Below, one piece after another: positions 27,337-36,355 of a DNA stretch of 64,000 bases. Where the stretch lies: assembly GCA_018644665.1 (NCBI GenBank), contig JABGQA010000058.1, forward strand, positions 124,001 through 188,000. Direction: 5' to 3'. How positions within the stretch are numbered: position 1 is the first letter of the stretch; every line of letters starts with the position of its first letter. The DNA comes from Candidatus Poribacteria bacterium (GTDB lineage: Bacteria; Poribacteria; WGA-4E; GCA-2687025). The notes beneath the pieces are model-generated. The model was not told where the DNA came from. It ran no database searches and saw nothing but the letters and a program-made list of their open reading frames with translations. The translations under genes and the position numbers were made by a program.

Positions 27337-27365
27337 AAGTTAGAGTCCGGCGAGCCGTCTGTCAA
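27337..27365 (-). promoter_or_regulatory. Promoter of the cobalamin operon
   Basis: On the minus strand, TTGACA (27365-27360), exactly 17 bp, and TAACTT (27342-27337). The -35 is perfect and the -10 is a 4/6 match at optimal spacing. Transcription would begin about 40 nt before the riboswitch. Confidence 0.7.
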
Positions 27366-27403
27366 CGGCGCGTCGTCGTCTTCTGTGTGCGCTCGTCCGC
27401 CGA

Positions 27404-28540
27404 TCACGCCGATTCGATGCTCCACCCCGTCTCATCGCGCGCCTCTGCGAATAGGGCGTCGTCGAGGCCGATCCCGAATCCCGGCGTGTCGGGCACGGAA
27501 AGGGCGCCGTCGGCGAACACGTACCCCTCGGTGCTGGCGGCCGGCATCGTCGCGGAGTCGATTTCGGCGAGGGACACGTCGGCACATCCGAGCGCGAACT
27601 GCGGGATGTAGAAGCCGGACAGGTGCGACCCCCAGTTGTGCGGCGCGGCGATGACGCCGGCCTCCCGTATGAGCGGCATGTACGCCAGCCACCTCGTCAG
27701 CGAGTAGAACCGCAGGTCGAACTGAATGACGTCCAGACCACCGGCGCGCACGATGTCGTCGAAGTCGTCGGGACGCGACGACTCACCGTCCGCGAGCAGC
27801 GTGTCCCATCCGGCTTCGCGCAGGAAGTCCCGGAACGCGATGCACTCGTCCACCGACTCTGGGAACGGCTCCTCGAACCAGTAGATGTCGCAGTCGCCGA
27901 CATGCCGCATCACCTCGCGCGCTTCGTCGGGCGTGTAGCCGTTGTTCCCGTCGATGAGCAGGCGCATGTCGTCGCCGATGAGGTCGCGGATCGCGCGTAT
28001 CACGTCGATGTCGCGACGCATGCCGGCGTCCTTGGGCATCCACTGGTACCCGCGTCCGATCTTCACCTTGAACGCGTTGAAGCCCGCTGCCAGCCCTGTG
28101 CGGACGGCGTCCAGCATCGGCTCAACGCCGTCGTCGCGACCCGTGTCCGGGTCGAGTTCGTCTATGTATATCGAGCCGTCGTAGAGGGGCACGGGGTGCG
28201 AGCCTCCGTCGCCCAACATGCCGTGAACGGCCTCGCCAAGTAGGACGCCGGCGAGATCCCAGAGCGCGAGATCGAACTTGATGTGCTCGTCGGGGGTCCC
28301 CGTGGACGGGTCGAACACGTCGCACAGCCGGGCTCCGATGAGTCGCCGCGCGTCGTCCTCTTCCGCAAGTGACCAGCCCCACCCCGCGGCGCCCTCGTTG
28401 GTGGTGAGCCGGACCACACGGTCACGCGCGTATCCGCCGTGAACGCCACGGCGCGAATTGCGTCCTACGACGCGCGGCCTCGTGCCTGTCAGCGTGGCCG
28501 CCTCGACCCTACTTATCCGAATGTCCGCCGGGAGCGCCAT
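27404..28540 (-). CDS. Enolase-superfamily enzyme (mandelate racemase/muconate lactonizing type)
   Basis: The 378-aa protein has an N-terminal capping domain and a TIM barrel. The catalytic layout of the mandelate-racemase group is visible: KxK lysines K158/K160 in FKVKIG, metal ligands D197 (LLIDGNNGY), E223 (WFEEPF) and E253 (ADGES), and a late general base H301 (APHNWGSHL). It probably dehydrates or epimerises a sugar acid, a common role beside carbohydrate-degradation genes. GGAGG sets the ATG at 28540. It is upstream of, and transcribed toward, the B12 operon promoter region. Confidence 0.88.
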   Translation of the reverse strand: MALPADIRISRVEAATLTGTRPRVVGRNSRRGVHGGYARDRVVRLTTNEGAAGWGWSLAEEDDARRLIGARLCDVFDPSTGTPDEHIKFDLALWDLAGVLLGEAVHGMLGDGGSHPVPLYDGSIYIDELDPDTGRDDGVEPMLDAVRTGLAAGFNAFKVKIGRGYQWMPKDAGMRRDIDVIRAIRDLIGDDMRLLIDGNNGYTPDEAREVMRHVGDCDIYWFEEPFPESVDECIAFRDFLREAGWDTLLADGESSRPDDFDDIVRAGGLDVIQFDLRFYSLTRWLAYMPLIREAGVIAAPHNWGSHLSGFYIPQFALGCADVSLAEIDSATMPAASTEGYVFADGALSVPDTPGFGIGLDDALFAEARDETGWSIESA

Positions 28541-29012
28541 GTCCGCCTCCTGAATGGTCGACGCGCGTGAGCGCCATAATCCGAGCGTGGCCGTTCTACG
28601 CCAGCGCGTCGCGCCATCTTCGCATTGCTGACGATCGCTTCCAAGAGACCGCAGCCGCGTGGAATCGCTGGCCCGGCGCCAGCGCCAGTGATGATTCGGA
28701 CGGCGTCTCGCGGCGGGTGCTTCCCGCGAAGCCGTCGATCGCGGCGCTGTCGGGTCGCCGCAACCGGCCGGGCGCCCAGGCGCCACTCCTTGCGCCGTGT
28801 CTCGCGATCGACGACCCCGTGGGCGCTACACCACGCCCAGATAGCCGACCGGGGCCACGCCCGGCGGTCGGCGCGTCGAGGAACCACCAGGGCTACCGGG
28901 CACTCCCCGGACGGGTGACAGAGCGGCCACTATCGAAAGGCTGGCTCCGGCTGGTATACTCGTCTCGACGGAGCTGCGCGGATCACGAATCCCACACAAT
29001 GCGGAGACTGCG
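28541..29012. other. 472-bp intergenic region between divergent genes
   Basis: No frame here looks coding: the overlapping open frames are Arg/Pro-rich and lack ribosome sites. The right end contains CTGGTATACT (TATACT at 28955-28960), a plausible extended -10 element about 53 bp before the SnoaL-like gene. Nothing else stands out. Confidence 0.45.
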
Positions 29013-29429
29013 ATGAGCACCATCAGAGACATTGCGGAGCGGTTCTTTGTGGCCTGTGAAGATGGTAAGGGATGGGACGTATGCCAGGAGTTCTGCCACC
29101 CAGACGCGACCTTCTCGGCCCAGGCCCCCGCACTCGCTGAGATCACCACGGTGGAGGGCTACACCGACTGGCTCAAGGGCCTGTACACGTTCGTCTCCAA
29201 CCCACGATACGAACTGAAGTCATTCGCCGTCGATGAGGAGCGGAGCAACGTCACCACCTTCGCCGTGTTCGAAGGGACGCATACCGGTGAAGGCGGGCCC
29301 TTGCCGCCCACCGGCAAAAGCGTCGCCAGTGACTATTGCTACTGCCTACAGATCGAGGATGGCCGTGTACGCCACATGACCAAGATCTGGAATGACGGCT
29401 TTGCCATGGCGCAGCTCGGGTGGGCGTAG
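29013..29429 (+). CDS. SnoaL-like (NTF2-fold) protein
   Basis: The 138-aa protein fits the cone-shaped NTF2/SnoaL fold: RDIAERFFVACEDGKGWDVC, FCHPDATFSAQAPAL, VEGYTDWLKGLYTFV, then beta-strands ending RVRHMTKIWNDGFAMAQLGW. Members include polyketide cyclases, ketosteroid isomerases and many uncharacterised 'ester cyclase' proteins. The GFAMAQLGW ending is typical of the latter. A GGAGA site precedes the ATG. Confidence 0.78.
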   Translation: MSTIRDIAERFFVACEDGKGWDVCQEFCHPDATFSAQAPALAEITTVEGYTDWLKGLYTFVSNPRYELKSFAVDEERSNVTTFAVFEGTHTGEGGPLPPTGKSVASDYCYCLQIEDGRVRHMTKIWNDGFAMAQLGWA

Positions 29430-29979
29430 ACGCCGGGCCTGCAAACGGGAACGCGGGCGATGGGTGTTGCGCAGCCCGTCAGTAGGAACAGGGTGCGCGT
29501 GTGTGCCATGGTGGCTAGCGCCGGCCGTTGATCGCCTTGGGCGACTCCTTCATGTGAGGGAGCCAGCGCTTGTGCGCGAGAGGCCTGCCTCGGCGCTATC
29601 AGCAGTCTCGATTCCGAATATGGAAGCGGCGGTGGATTCACGGACTGCGCGTCTATGGGCGTTCGTGGCAATCGCCGCCGTATCCTGTGCTTCCCTCGTC
29701 GGGGAAGGCAGGGCCGCAGACGGCGATGGCCGCCCTGTCTGGGCCACGGGGTGGACAAGCGACAGCCGGGCGACGGCACAGCCTGACTTGCCGTCACGTG
29801 TCGTGTACCGCCGCGGAACCGCCGGTGGTCTCGGTCTCGTGGGAGGACCTTCGTACCGACTCATACCCGCATCTGTCGCGGGCAGTGGTCTCTACGCTGA
29901 CTCGGTGGCCACGCGTGCCGAACAGCGGGCGTCGGTGAGCCTTTCTCGGTCGCTTCCAGCCGAGGAGGCCGGTGAAGCG
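29430..29979. other. 550-bp region with a possible N-terminal extension of the following gene
   Basis: Bases 29430-29619 show nothing recognisable. From an ATG at 29620 the frame runs in phase into the YrdB-like gene. It begins like an exported protein (LWAFVAIAAVSCASLVGEGRA) followed by about 85 low-complexity-like residues. Whether this is translated is unclear: no good ribosome site is seen at 29620, and YrdB proteins do not normally carry it. Confidence 0.35.
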
Positions 29980-30342
29980 ATGCCAACATGGAACTTGGGA
30001 CTACGCGCGCTACTTGAACTCTCAGCCCTGGGCGCAATGGGCTGGTGGGGTCATCAACAGACCGACGGAGCCGGGCGCTATGCGCTGATGGTTGGTGTCC
30101 CCGCACTAGGCGCCGCGGCCTGGGGGACGTTTGCCGTCAAAGGCGACCCAAGTCGCTCTGGAGCGGCGCCCGTGCCCGTTGGCGGCGTGACGCGGCTGGC
30201 GTTGGAGCTGGGGGTATTCGCGTTCGCCACGTGGGCCTTGACCGATATCGACCGAGAGTCGATCGCGCTTGGTCTCGCCAGCGCGACCGTGATCCACTAC
30301 GCCTTCTCGTACAGACGTGTCTCCTGGTTGCTCAGTCGATGA
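29980..30342 (+). CDS. YrdB/DUF2568-like small membrane protein
   Basis: The 120-aa protein begins NLGLRALLELSALGAMGWWG and continues with AAWGTFAVKGDPSRSG and TRLALELGVFAFATWAL, the pattern of the four-helix YrdB/DUF2568 family. Its function is unknown. The ATG at 29980 has GAGGAGG 12 nt upstream. The frame is open for a further 120 codons upstream, with a signal-peptide-like stretch, so a longer exported form from 29620 cannot be excluded. Confidence 0.65.
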   Translation: MPTWNLGLRALLELSALGAMGWWGHQQTDGAGRYALMVGVPALGAAAWGTFAVKGDPSRSGAAPVPVGGVTRLALELGVFAFATWALTDIDRESIALGLASATVIHYAFSYRRVSWLLSR

Positions 30343-30544
30343 TCCGCGACGCGTAGTCCGGCGAAGGCCGACTAGACTGCCAAGTCGCGTCTCGAAGCGT
30401 CATCTATCACAGCTTGCAGCGGCGGCGGCCAGCGCATCCGACCGCGTCCACTTGCGACGCTAGGCCTGTGGACGACGACGTCAACGCCAGCCTCAGCACT
30501 CCACACGGCGCCTCGCGCGGACGACCCAATTGCCGCAGCGCGGG

Positions 30545-31675
30545 TCAGCGGTTGGCTCGCAGCGTCGAGATCAGCGCGTCCACGTTGACCATGGGCGTCT
30601 CGGGCATGATGAGATTCGAGCAGCCGACGATCACCCCGCCGTACTCGCGCGCCACGTCCAGGCAGTCGCGGGTTTCCGCCACCACGTCCTCCACCGAGCC
30701 GACGTGGAGGGTCTGGGATGCGATGTTCCCGATCGGCGTGACGTTCGGGTACTCGGTGCGCAGGCGACGCAGCTCCATCCCGGCGATGCGGTCCACTTCG
30801 TACAGGCCGTCGACGCCGCTCGCGCCGCACAGGTCGGACGCGATGGGCCACAGGTCGCCGTCGCTGCCGAAGAGATGCAGCAACCCGCGCGCGTGGCATT
30901 CGTCCGAGATGCGCCGCAGTCGAGGCAGCATGAGGTCGTGGAACGCCCGCGGCGAGTAGAACGGGCCGTCATTCCAAGCCATGTCGCCACCACCCCACAG
31001 GCACGTGAACCCGAGGTCGCGCAGCAGGTCGAGGCGGCGCACCACGCGCTCTGTCTGCGCGTCGAGGTGTCGCGCGACGAGTGAGGGCCGCGCGGCGAGC
31101 GCGTACAGCCATGCCTCGTCGTAGGGGATGCTGATCCCGACGCCGCCCACGCGCACCACGTACTCGTGGCCGATCTCTCGTTGCGCGCGCACTTCGGTGG
31201 CGAACTCCGCCTCTGTCGGTGTGTACGCCTCGGCCGACCGCTCCGATCGCGTTACGGACTCCTCGATGTCCTCCGGTGACGGACCGGCGACAGCTACGCC
31301 GCCGACATCCTGATACAGCTCCGTGGCCGTATCGAATCGCATGACGCGCCGTTCGCCGTAGCGGTACGTGTGTTCGTCGATGCGGTCCGACGGCTTGGTG
31401 TTCATGCGCCAATACGTCACGCGCACGATGTCGTTCCCGACGGCTTTGGCGAGGTCGATGGCGTCGCGGTACGACCGTTCGATGAACTCCTCGTGGGCGT
31501 CAGGGCCTTGCCATAGCGCACGGGCCTCCCGCCACTGCTGCATGCCGCCGCCTACGTGCGCGTCGCGGCCAAGGAGTTCGGATGCCACACGCGAGGAGAA
31601 CGTGATGTGGTGTGTCGGCACGCGATCCGTCGCCTCGCCACGAAACGTGGCGAGCACGCGTTGCTTGGGCGTCAT
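30545..31675 (-). CDS. Uroporphyrinogen decarboxylase-fold methyltransferase (MtaA/CmuA-like)
   Basis: The 376-aa protein begins MTPKQRVLATFRGEATDRVP, the usual N-terminus of the UroD/MtaA superfamily. It ends with the NVTPIGNIASQTL and GGVIVGCSNLIMPETPMVN segments. A zinc-type ligand pattern of corrinoid:CoM methyltransferases is suggested by HLFGSDGDLWP (His) and GCSN (Cys). Orphan members are abundant in Poribacteria-like genomes and are not heme enzymes, since hemE has a different arginine-rich start. The acceptor is unknown. GGAGG precedes the ATG at 31675. Confidence 0.8.
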   Translation of the reverse strand: MTPKQRVLATFRGEATDRVPTHHITFSSRVASELLGRDAHVGGGMQQWREARALWQGPDAHEEFIERSYRDAIDLAKAVGNDIVRVTYWRMNTKPSDRIDEHTYRYGERRVMRFDTATELYQDVGGVAVAGPSPEDIEESVTRSERSAEAYTPTEAEFATEVRAQREIGHEYVVRVGGVGISIPYDEAWLYALAARPSLVARHLDAQTERVVRRLDLLRDLGFTCLWGGGDMAWNDGPFYSPRAFHDLMLPRLRRISDECHARGLLHLFGSDGDLWPIASDLCGASGVDGLYEVDRIAGMELRRLRTEYPNVTPIGNIASQTLHVGSVEDVVAETRDCLDVAREYGGVIVGCSNLIMPETPMVNVDALISTLRANR

Positions 31676-31847
31676 TCTCGGGCCTCCGTCGTTGGCGACG
31701 CGTCGGCGTACCCATAGCCGATAGCGCGCCCCTGAGTAAGTGAGGCGCGCGGACGGGAGGAGAACGGCGGCCGCGCCCGTCCGACTCGGTGGCCCGCCGA
31801 CTGACTCCACGTCCGGCCGATCGTCCGCGTACGCGCATGAACATCGC

Positions 31848-31900
31848 CGTTGCCCGATGCGTTGCTGACGCATCGGGCAACGGGTTTCACTGGGTGTGAA
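31848..31900 (+). promoter_or_regulatory. Strong double hairpin in the leader of the RRM gene
   Basis: Perfect 14-bp arms CGTTGCCCGATGCG (31848-31861) and its complement (31869-31882) enclose a 7-nt loop TTGCTGA. A second small stem TTCAC/GTGAA (31886-31900) follows and touches the AAGGG ribosome site. There is no T-tract and no upstream gene on this strand, so it is not an ordinary terminator. It may regulate the RNA-binding protein gene starting at 31912. Confidence 0.55.
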
Positions 31901-31911
31901 GGGCACGTTCT

Positions 31912-32142
31912 ATGGGGAAGCAAGTGTTCGTCGCGAACCTGCCGGTGGGCGCCGAGAAGCCGGCCGTGCACAAGCTGTTCGCGGACTACGGCGAGTTGGT
32001 CGATGTGCGCATGCTGCGCATCGACGGGTGCGCGTTCCTCCAGTTCTCGTCGGACTGCGCCGCCAACGCGGCGACTGAGGACATGGACGGCGTCACGGTG
32101 AAGGGCGCGCGTCTGCGCGTACAGGTGGCGAACCTCCTCTGA
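31912..32142 (+). CDS. RRM-domain RNA-binding protein
   Basis: The 76-aa protein is a single RNA recognition motif. RNP2 is VFVANL (residues 5-10), and RNP1 is reduced to GCAFLQFS near 39-46. The helix-strand order KPAVHKLFADYGELVDVRML and AATEDMDGVTVKGARLRVQVA is typical. Bacterial single-RRM proteins bind RNA and are often cold- or stress-related. It differs from the common cyanobacterial/Rbp type in lacking a Gly-rich tail. The ATG follows AAGGGC. A strong hairpin lies just upstream. Confidence 0.9.
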   Translation: MGKQVFVANLPVGAEKPAVHKLFADYGELVDVRMLRIDGCAFLQFSSDCAANAATEDMDGVTVKGARLRVQVANLL

Positions 32143-32185
32143 CACTCCGTTGACCGCGGAACGCAGCCGTACGCACACGTGTTGT

Positions 32186-32198
32186 ATCGTGTAACGAT
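32186..32198. promoter_or_regulatory. Possible operator: ATCGT-N3-ACGAT inverted repeat
   Basis: A 13-bp interrupted palindrome about 62 bp before the ATG at 32261. The size and symmetry suit a dimeric regulator, but no regulator gene is adjacent. Confidence 0.25.
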
Positions 32199-32260
32199 TC
32201 CGCGCTTCATGTCCCACTCCTGTCATCCCAACGCCGAACGGCCGGCACAAGGAGCGAACT

Positions 32261-33774
32261 ATGTCCACTTCGCAAGACACACCCACGCATGGCTTCCGCC
32301 ACGACCCCATGAGTTGGGCCCAGACCGACGACGGTCTCGAAGCCGCCATCGTCCGTGAGCAGGTTCTCGGCACACCGGCTGAAGGTGACGCGCGGGCGCT
32401 TGCCGACGCGGTGAGTGAGGTCCTCGCAGGACAGAACTCCGACGGAGGGTTCGGCGACGACAGCGACGGCACGGCAGGAGCCATCCTCAAGTTGCTCGAT
32501 CTCGGGGTAGCGGCGGACACTCGGGAGATGCGGGAGGCAGGGGCGGCCCTCGGCCGGCGGGTAGCGGCCGGAGCCGCGTCCGCCTGCGCTGGCGATGAAG
32601 CCACCGAGCTGCCGATGGCCATCGCCGACGCCCGCGCGCTCTGCGGGATCGGTGAGACGACGTCGCCGCAATTGCAGGCGACCCTACGCTGGCATGCGGA
32701 CAACGTCGATCTCTGGATCAACCGCGGATGTCCCTGGAGTCAGGCCGCGACGATCACGGCCCTGGCGGCCGGACGTGGCGTCCTCGACATCGAGGACGGC
32801 TTGCGCGAGGCACTGACCTGGGCCTCCGAGGCGGTGAACGGCGCGGGCTGCATCAGCTACTTCGACCCCTGGTCGTTCGTCGAGATCGCCGCGACCACCG
32901 ACCATCCTCTCGCGGCGGCGATGCTGCAGAAGCAGTTGACGCTGATTCTGCGCACCCAAGGCCTCGACGGCGGATGGACGATGCCCGACTGGTGGCCGAC
33001 CGCCCAGAACAGCAAGGTCGTGTTCCGCGCGCTGAGCCGCCACGGACTGCTCGACGTCCTCCACGACCTCCCGCCGCTGCCTCCCGGCTACAAGATCGGT
33101 CGGACGCTGGCGACGCCTGCGGGCGATCTGTGGGGGCTCGCCTGGGACGGGCAGGCGTGGTGGACGTGCGACGAGGCGACGAACACGGCCATATCGTTCT
33201 CCGCCACCGACGGCGTCGTCCTGCGCACAGTGGAACTGCCGCCGGGAGCCGGCCGAGGTCTGGGCTGTTGGCATGGAGCCCCACGCTCGCTCAAGGATCG
33301 CCATGGGGTAAGGACCCCAAACGCCTCGTGCGCGTCGACCCTCAGACGGGCGCGTGCCTTACGGAGTTGCCGCTCGATTGCCTGAACCACGCGGGCGGCG
33401 TGGCGGCTGTGGATGGACACGCCTGGGTCGCCGATTCGTTCTTCGGCCACCTGTTCTGCTTCGACAGCGACGGGCAGGTGCTGCGCGATCATGTCAGCCT
33501 GGCAGGCCCACTTCCGGTCGGGCTCGCGGCCGACGGAGAAACGCTCTGGCATGACGACCTCTGGGTACCGTTTTTCATACGCAGCGGGCTCGACCATGAC
33601 GGGCAGTTCGTCGACTGCATCGAGAAGCCCTTCCGCGAGCCGTTCGCGCCCAAACCATACGGCGGGGTCACGCGGGGCATGGGCCACAACGACGAAGGCC
33701 TATGGGTGATCGACCGCGAACATGGCCGCATCATCCAACTGTCGCCACGCGATCCCGACGGCGTGGCCGCGTAG
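32261..33774 (+). pseudogene. Alpha/alpha-toroid (squalene-cyclase-like) plus beta-propeller protein, broken by a frameshift
   Basis: Two overlapping frames make one protein of about 504 aa. The first frame (from ATG 32261) gives a helical toroid with GQNSDGGFGDDSDGTAG and LDGGWTMPDW, as in terpene-cyclase/prenyltransferase-like repeats, then propeller blades (GDLWGLAWDGQAWWTCDEAT). Near 33280 coding sense passes to another frame (GSPWGKDPKRLVRVDPQTG) and continues through further blades to the TAG at 33774. One extra C in the CCCC run at 33279-33282 would restore a single frame, reading GAPTLAQGSPWG. This could be a real mutation or an assembly error. No export signal is visible. Confidence 0.7.
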
Positions 33775-33846
33775 GGGGCGCACAACTGGTGCGCGCGAAC
33801 CGCGCGGAGTGCATACTGTGCCCGACTCCATCACGGAGGCGCGCCC

Positions 33847-36339
33847 GTGCTCACAACGCTCCTGGCGGTCATCGCTGTCGCCGCGGCCTCCGCGCCGTCC
33901 GCTCGCCTCGTGGCGGGGCCGAACCTGTCCGACTGGAGCGGCGGATCGGCTGACACGTCACTCGACACGCCGACGATCCGTTGGTCCCATGCCGACGCGC
34001 ACACCCTCCGTCTGAGTTCCCCGCCGGCCGACTGGGACACACACAACGCGATCCGAATCCGCCTACGCAACGAAGTCGCCGTGGACGGCGCGATGATGCT
34101 CATCGTCGCCAGCGAGAACCCGGCCACCGAAGGCATGGACTACTGGATGTCGCGTATCCGTCTCGACATCGCCGGGTGGCGAGAGATCGTCCTGCCTCGG
34201 CTTACGATGGGGCCGGCGCGCGAGCCGCTGGGATGGGATCGAATCGGCGACGTGTACTTCACCGCAGCCGGCTGGGGAAATACGCCGAGCCCGAACGCAG
34301 TCGTGCATCTCGAACGAATGGAGTTGGTGGACATGCCCGAGGAACACGGCCCACGCATGACCGACGATGAACTGCTAGGCGCTCTGGACCTGGACCATCC
34401 GGGGCTGGAGGCGGTGCGCGCGGCCTTTGGGCGTGGGGACATCGCGACATCCCGCGCGGCGCTCGCCGCGTATCTGCGCGAGCGGACGTCCGTGCCGTGG
34501 CGGTTCGACCCGCGCGACACTAACCGAGACATCTCGCACAACGTCGAGTCGGCGGAGGAGACCTTGCGCGGCCGCGTGCGAGTCAGCTCCATTTGGCACG
34601 AGTTTCCGGACGGAAAGATCGATTGGTTCTACAACCCGACCATCGTGCGCGACGACCTCCCGCGGAACCACGAATGGCTCTGGCAGCTCGGACGGATGGG
34701 TTTCTGGAGCAATCTCGGCCGCACGTACTGGGCGACCGGTGACGAGCGGTACGCGCAGGCGTTCGTCGACCAGTTGCGGGGGTGGGTTCGTCAGTGCCCG
34801 CGCACGCACGACAGCGGGAACTATGCGAACAGCGTCTGGCGCACCATCGAGTGCGGCATCCGCATGGGTGGCCCCTGGCCGGACGCATACCACCGGTTCC
34901 TCGCCTCGCCCTCGTTCACCGACGACGACATCGTGCTCTACCTGAAGTCGTGCCTGGAGCAGGCGCAGCATCTTCGCGAGCACCCGACCTCCGGCAACTG
35001 GCTGACGATGGAGATGTCCGGACTCTATGCCGTGGGCGCCCTGTTCCCGGAGCTGCGGCAGGCGGACGAGTTCCGAACGTACGCCATCGACCGCATCCAC
35101 GAGGAGTTGGGTGTTCAATTCCTGCCCGACGGCGCGCAGGTCGAGCTTACGCCGGGGTACCACCAGGTCGCGTTGTCGAACATCCTGAAGATCGCGGAGT
35201 TCGCCCGCATCGTCGGCCGCGTCGACGAACTTCCGGCGGACTTCGTCGCCATGACGGAAGGCGCCTTCGACTTCAACCTGCATCTGATGACGCCCGACCG
35301 GGACCTGCCGCGCTTCAACGACTCGTGGAACACGAATGTGCCGCGCACGATGCGCCAGGCGGCGGAACTCTTTCCCGAACGCGCGGAGTTCGCATGGGCC
35401 GCGGACGACGAAGGTCAGGGCAGCGCGCCCGCCGAGACGTCTCACCTGTTTCCGTACGCGGGGTACGCAGCGATGCGCTCGGGATGGGAACGTGGCGCGA
35501 ACTACCTCGCCTTCGACTTCGGCACACTCGGCTATGGGCACGTCCATCAGGACAAGCTGAACGTCGTTGTGTGGGCGTATGGCCGGCCGATCCTGTTCGA
35601 CGGCGGAGGCGGGAACTACGAGAGCAGCCCGTACCGCCGGTACGACGTCGACACCTTTGCGCACAACACCGGCCTCGTCGACGGGCAGCCTCAACGCCGA
35701 CCCACGAACGACAGATGGGCGAACGTCTCGCGGGAGCCGATCGACGCTCGATGGGAGAGCACGCCGGACTTCGACTTCGCGGCGGGCGTATACGACGAGG
35801 GCTACGGCGAAACGGACGACCGCAAAGCGACGCACGTCCGTCGTGTCCTGTTCGTGAAGCCCGACCTGTTCGTCATTGCGGACACGTTCACGCCGAACGA
35901 CGACCTCGCACACACATACCAGATCCGTTGGCATGTCGACAGCACGGAGTGGCGCGAGGGGGACCGCGACGGCGTCCGTGCCCGCTGTACGGCCGACGAG
36001 GGTAGCCCGAATCTGGCGATAGTCCCCGTCGATACGGACGGGTTGGTAGTCACGGGTCACTCGGCTGTCACGGAGCCGGAGCCACTCGGCTGGTGGGTGC
36101 AGCGGGATGGGAACCACAGGCCCGCCACGACCGAGCTACACACACGGACGGGCGAAGGCCGACAGAGCTTCCTCACCGTGCTGTACCCAATGCCGGCGGG
36201 CGCCGACGCCCTGCCGGCCGTGCGACGCGTCGGCCCCGGCGCCCTCAGCGTAGAGTTCCCGGACGGCCGCGCCGCCGCCGTAAGCGTAGATGCCGACCCC
36301 GGACGACCCCTGACGCCTGTCGGCAAGGGCAACCATTAG
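33847..36339 (+). CDS. Heparinase II/III-like polysaccharide lyase, exported
   Basis: The 830-aa protein starts at GTG (33847; GGAGG upstream) with a short signal peptide (LTTLLAVIAVAAASAP). An N-terminal beta-sandwich-like module runs to about residue 160. A toroid follows at about 190-500, with candidate catalytic residues N384 (SGNWLTMEMSG) and Y438-H439 (TPGYHQ). The heparinase II/III C-terminal beta-sheet domain begins YAAMRSGWERGANYLAFDFG and carries H565/H567 in YGHVHQDKLNVVVWAYG. It should cleave uronic-acid-containing polysaccharide by beta-elimination. The exact substrate (heparinoid, alginate or other) is not clear. It is followed 16 bp later by the carbonic-anhydrase-like gene. 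Confidence 0.88.
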   Translation: MLTTLLAVIAVAAASAPSARLVAGPNLSDWSGGSADTSLDTPTIRWSHADAHTLRLSSPPADWDTHNAIRIRLRNEVAVDGAMMLIVASENPATEGMDYWMSRIRLDIAGWREIVLPRLTMGPAREPLGWDRIGDVYFTAAGWGNTPSPNAVVHLERMELVDMPEEHGPRMTDDELLGALDLDHPGLEAVRAAFGRGDIATSRAALAAYLRERTSVPWRFDPRDTNRDISHNVESAEETLRGRVRVSSIWHEFPDGKIDWFYNPTIVRDDLPRNHEWLWQLGRMGFWSNLGRTYWATGDERYAQAFVDQLRGWVRQCPRTHDSGNYANSVWRTIECGIRMGGPWPDAYHRFLASPSFTDDDIVLYLKSCLEQAQHLREHPTSGNWLTMEMSGLYAVGALFPELRQADEFRTYAIDRIHEELGVQFLPDGAQVELTPGYHQVALSNILKIAEFARIVGRVDELPADFVAMTEGAFDFNLHLMTPDRDLPRFNDSWNTNVPRTMRQAAELFPERAEFAWAADDEGQGSAPAETSHLFPYAGYAAMRSGWERGANYLAFDFGTLGYGHVHQDKLNVVVWAYGRPILFDGGGGNYESSPYRRYDVDTFAHNTGLVDGQPQRRPTNDRWANVSREPIDARWESTPDFDFAAGVYDEGYGETDDRKATHVRRVLFVKPDLFVIADTFTPNDDLAHTYQIRWHVDSTEWREGDRDGVRARCTADEGSPNLAIVPVDTDGLVVTGHSAVTEPEPLGWWVQRDGNHRPATTELHTRTGEGRQSFLTVLYPMPAGADALPAVRRVGPGALSVEFPDGRAAAVSVDADPGRPLTPVGKGNH

Positions 36340-36355
36340 GAAACGGAGGACGCAC

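Noticed and set aside
34375..36117. Long minus-strand open frame (580 codons) opposite the heparinase-like gene
   Set aside because: It is rich in Arg, Val and His with no domain, signal or ribosome site, while the plus strand encodes a recognisable lyase. It is a GC-rich shadow frame.
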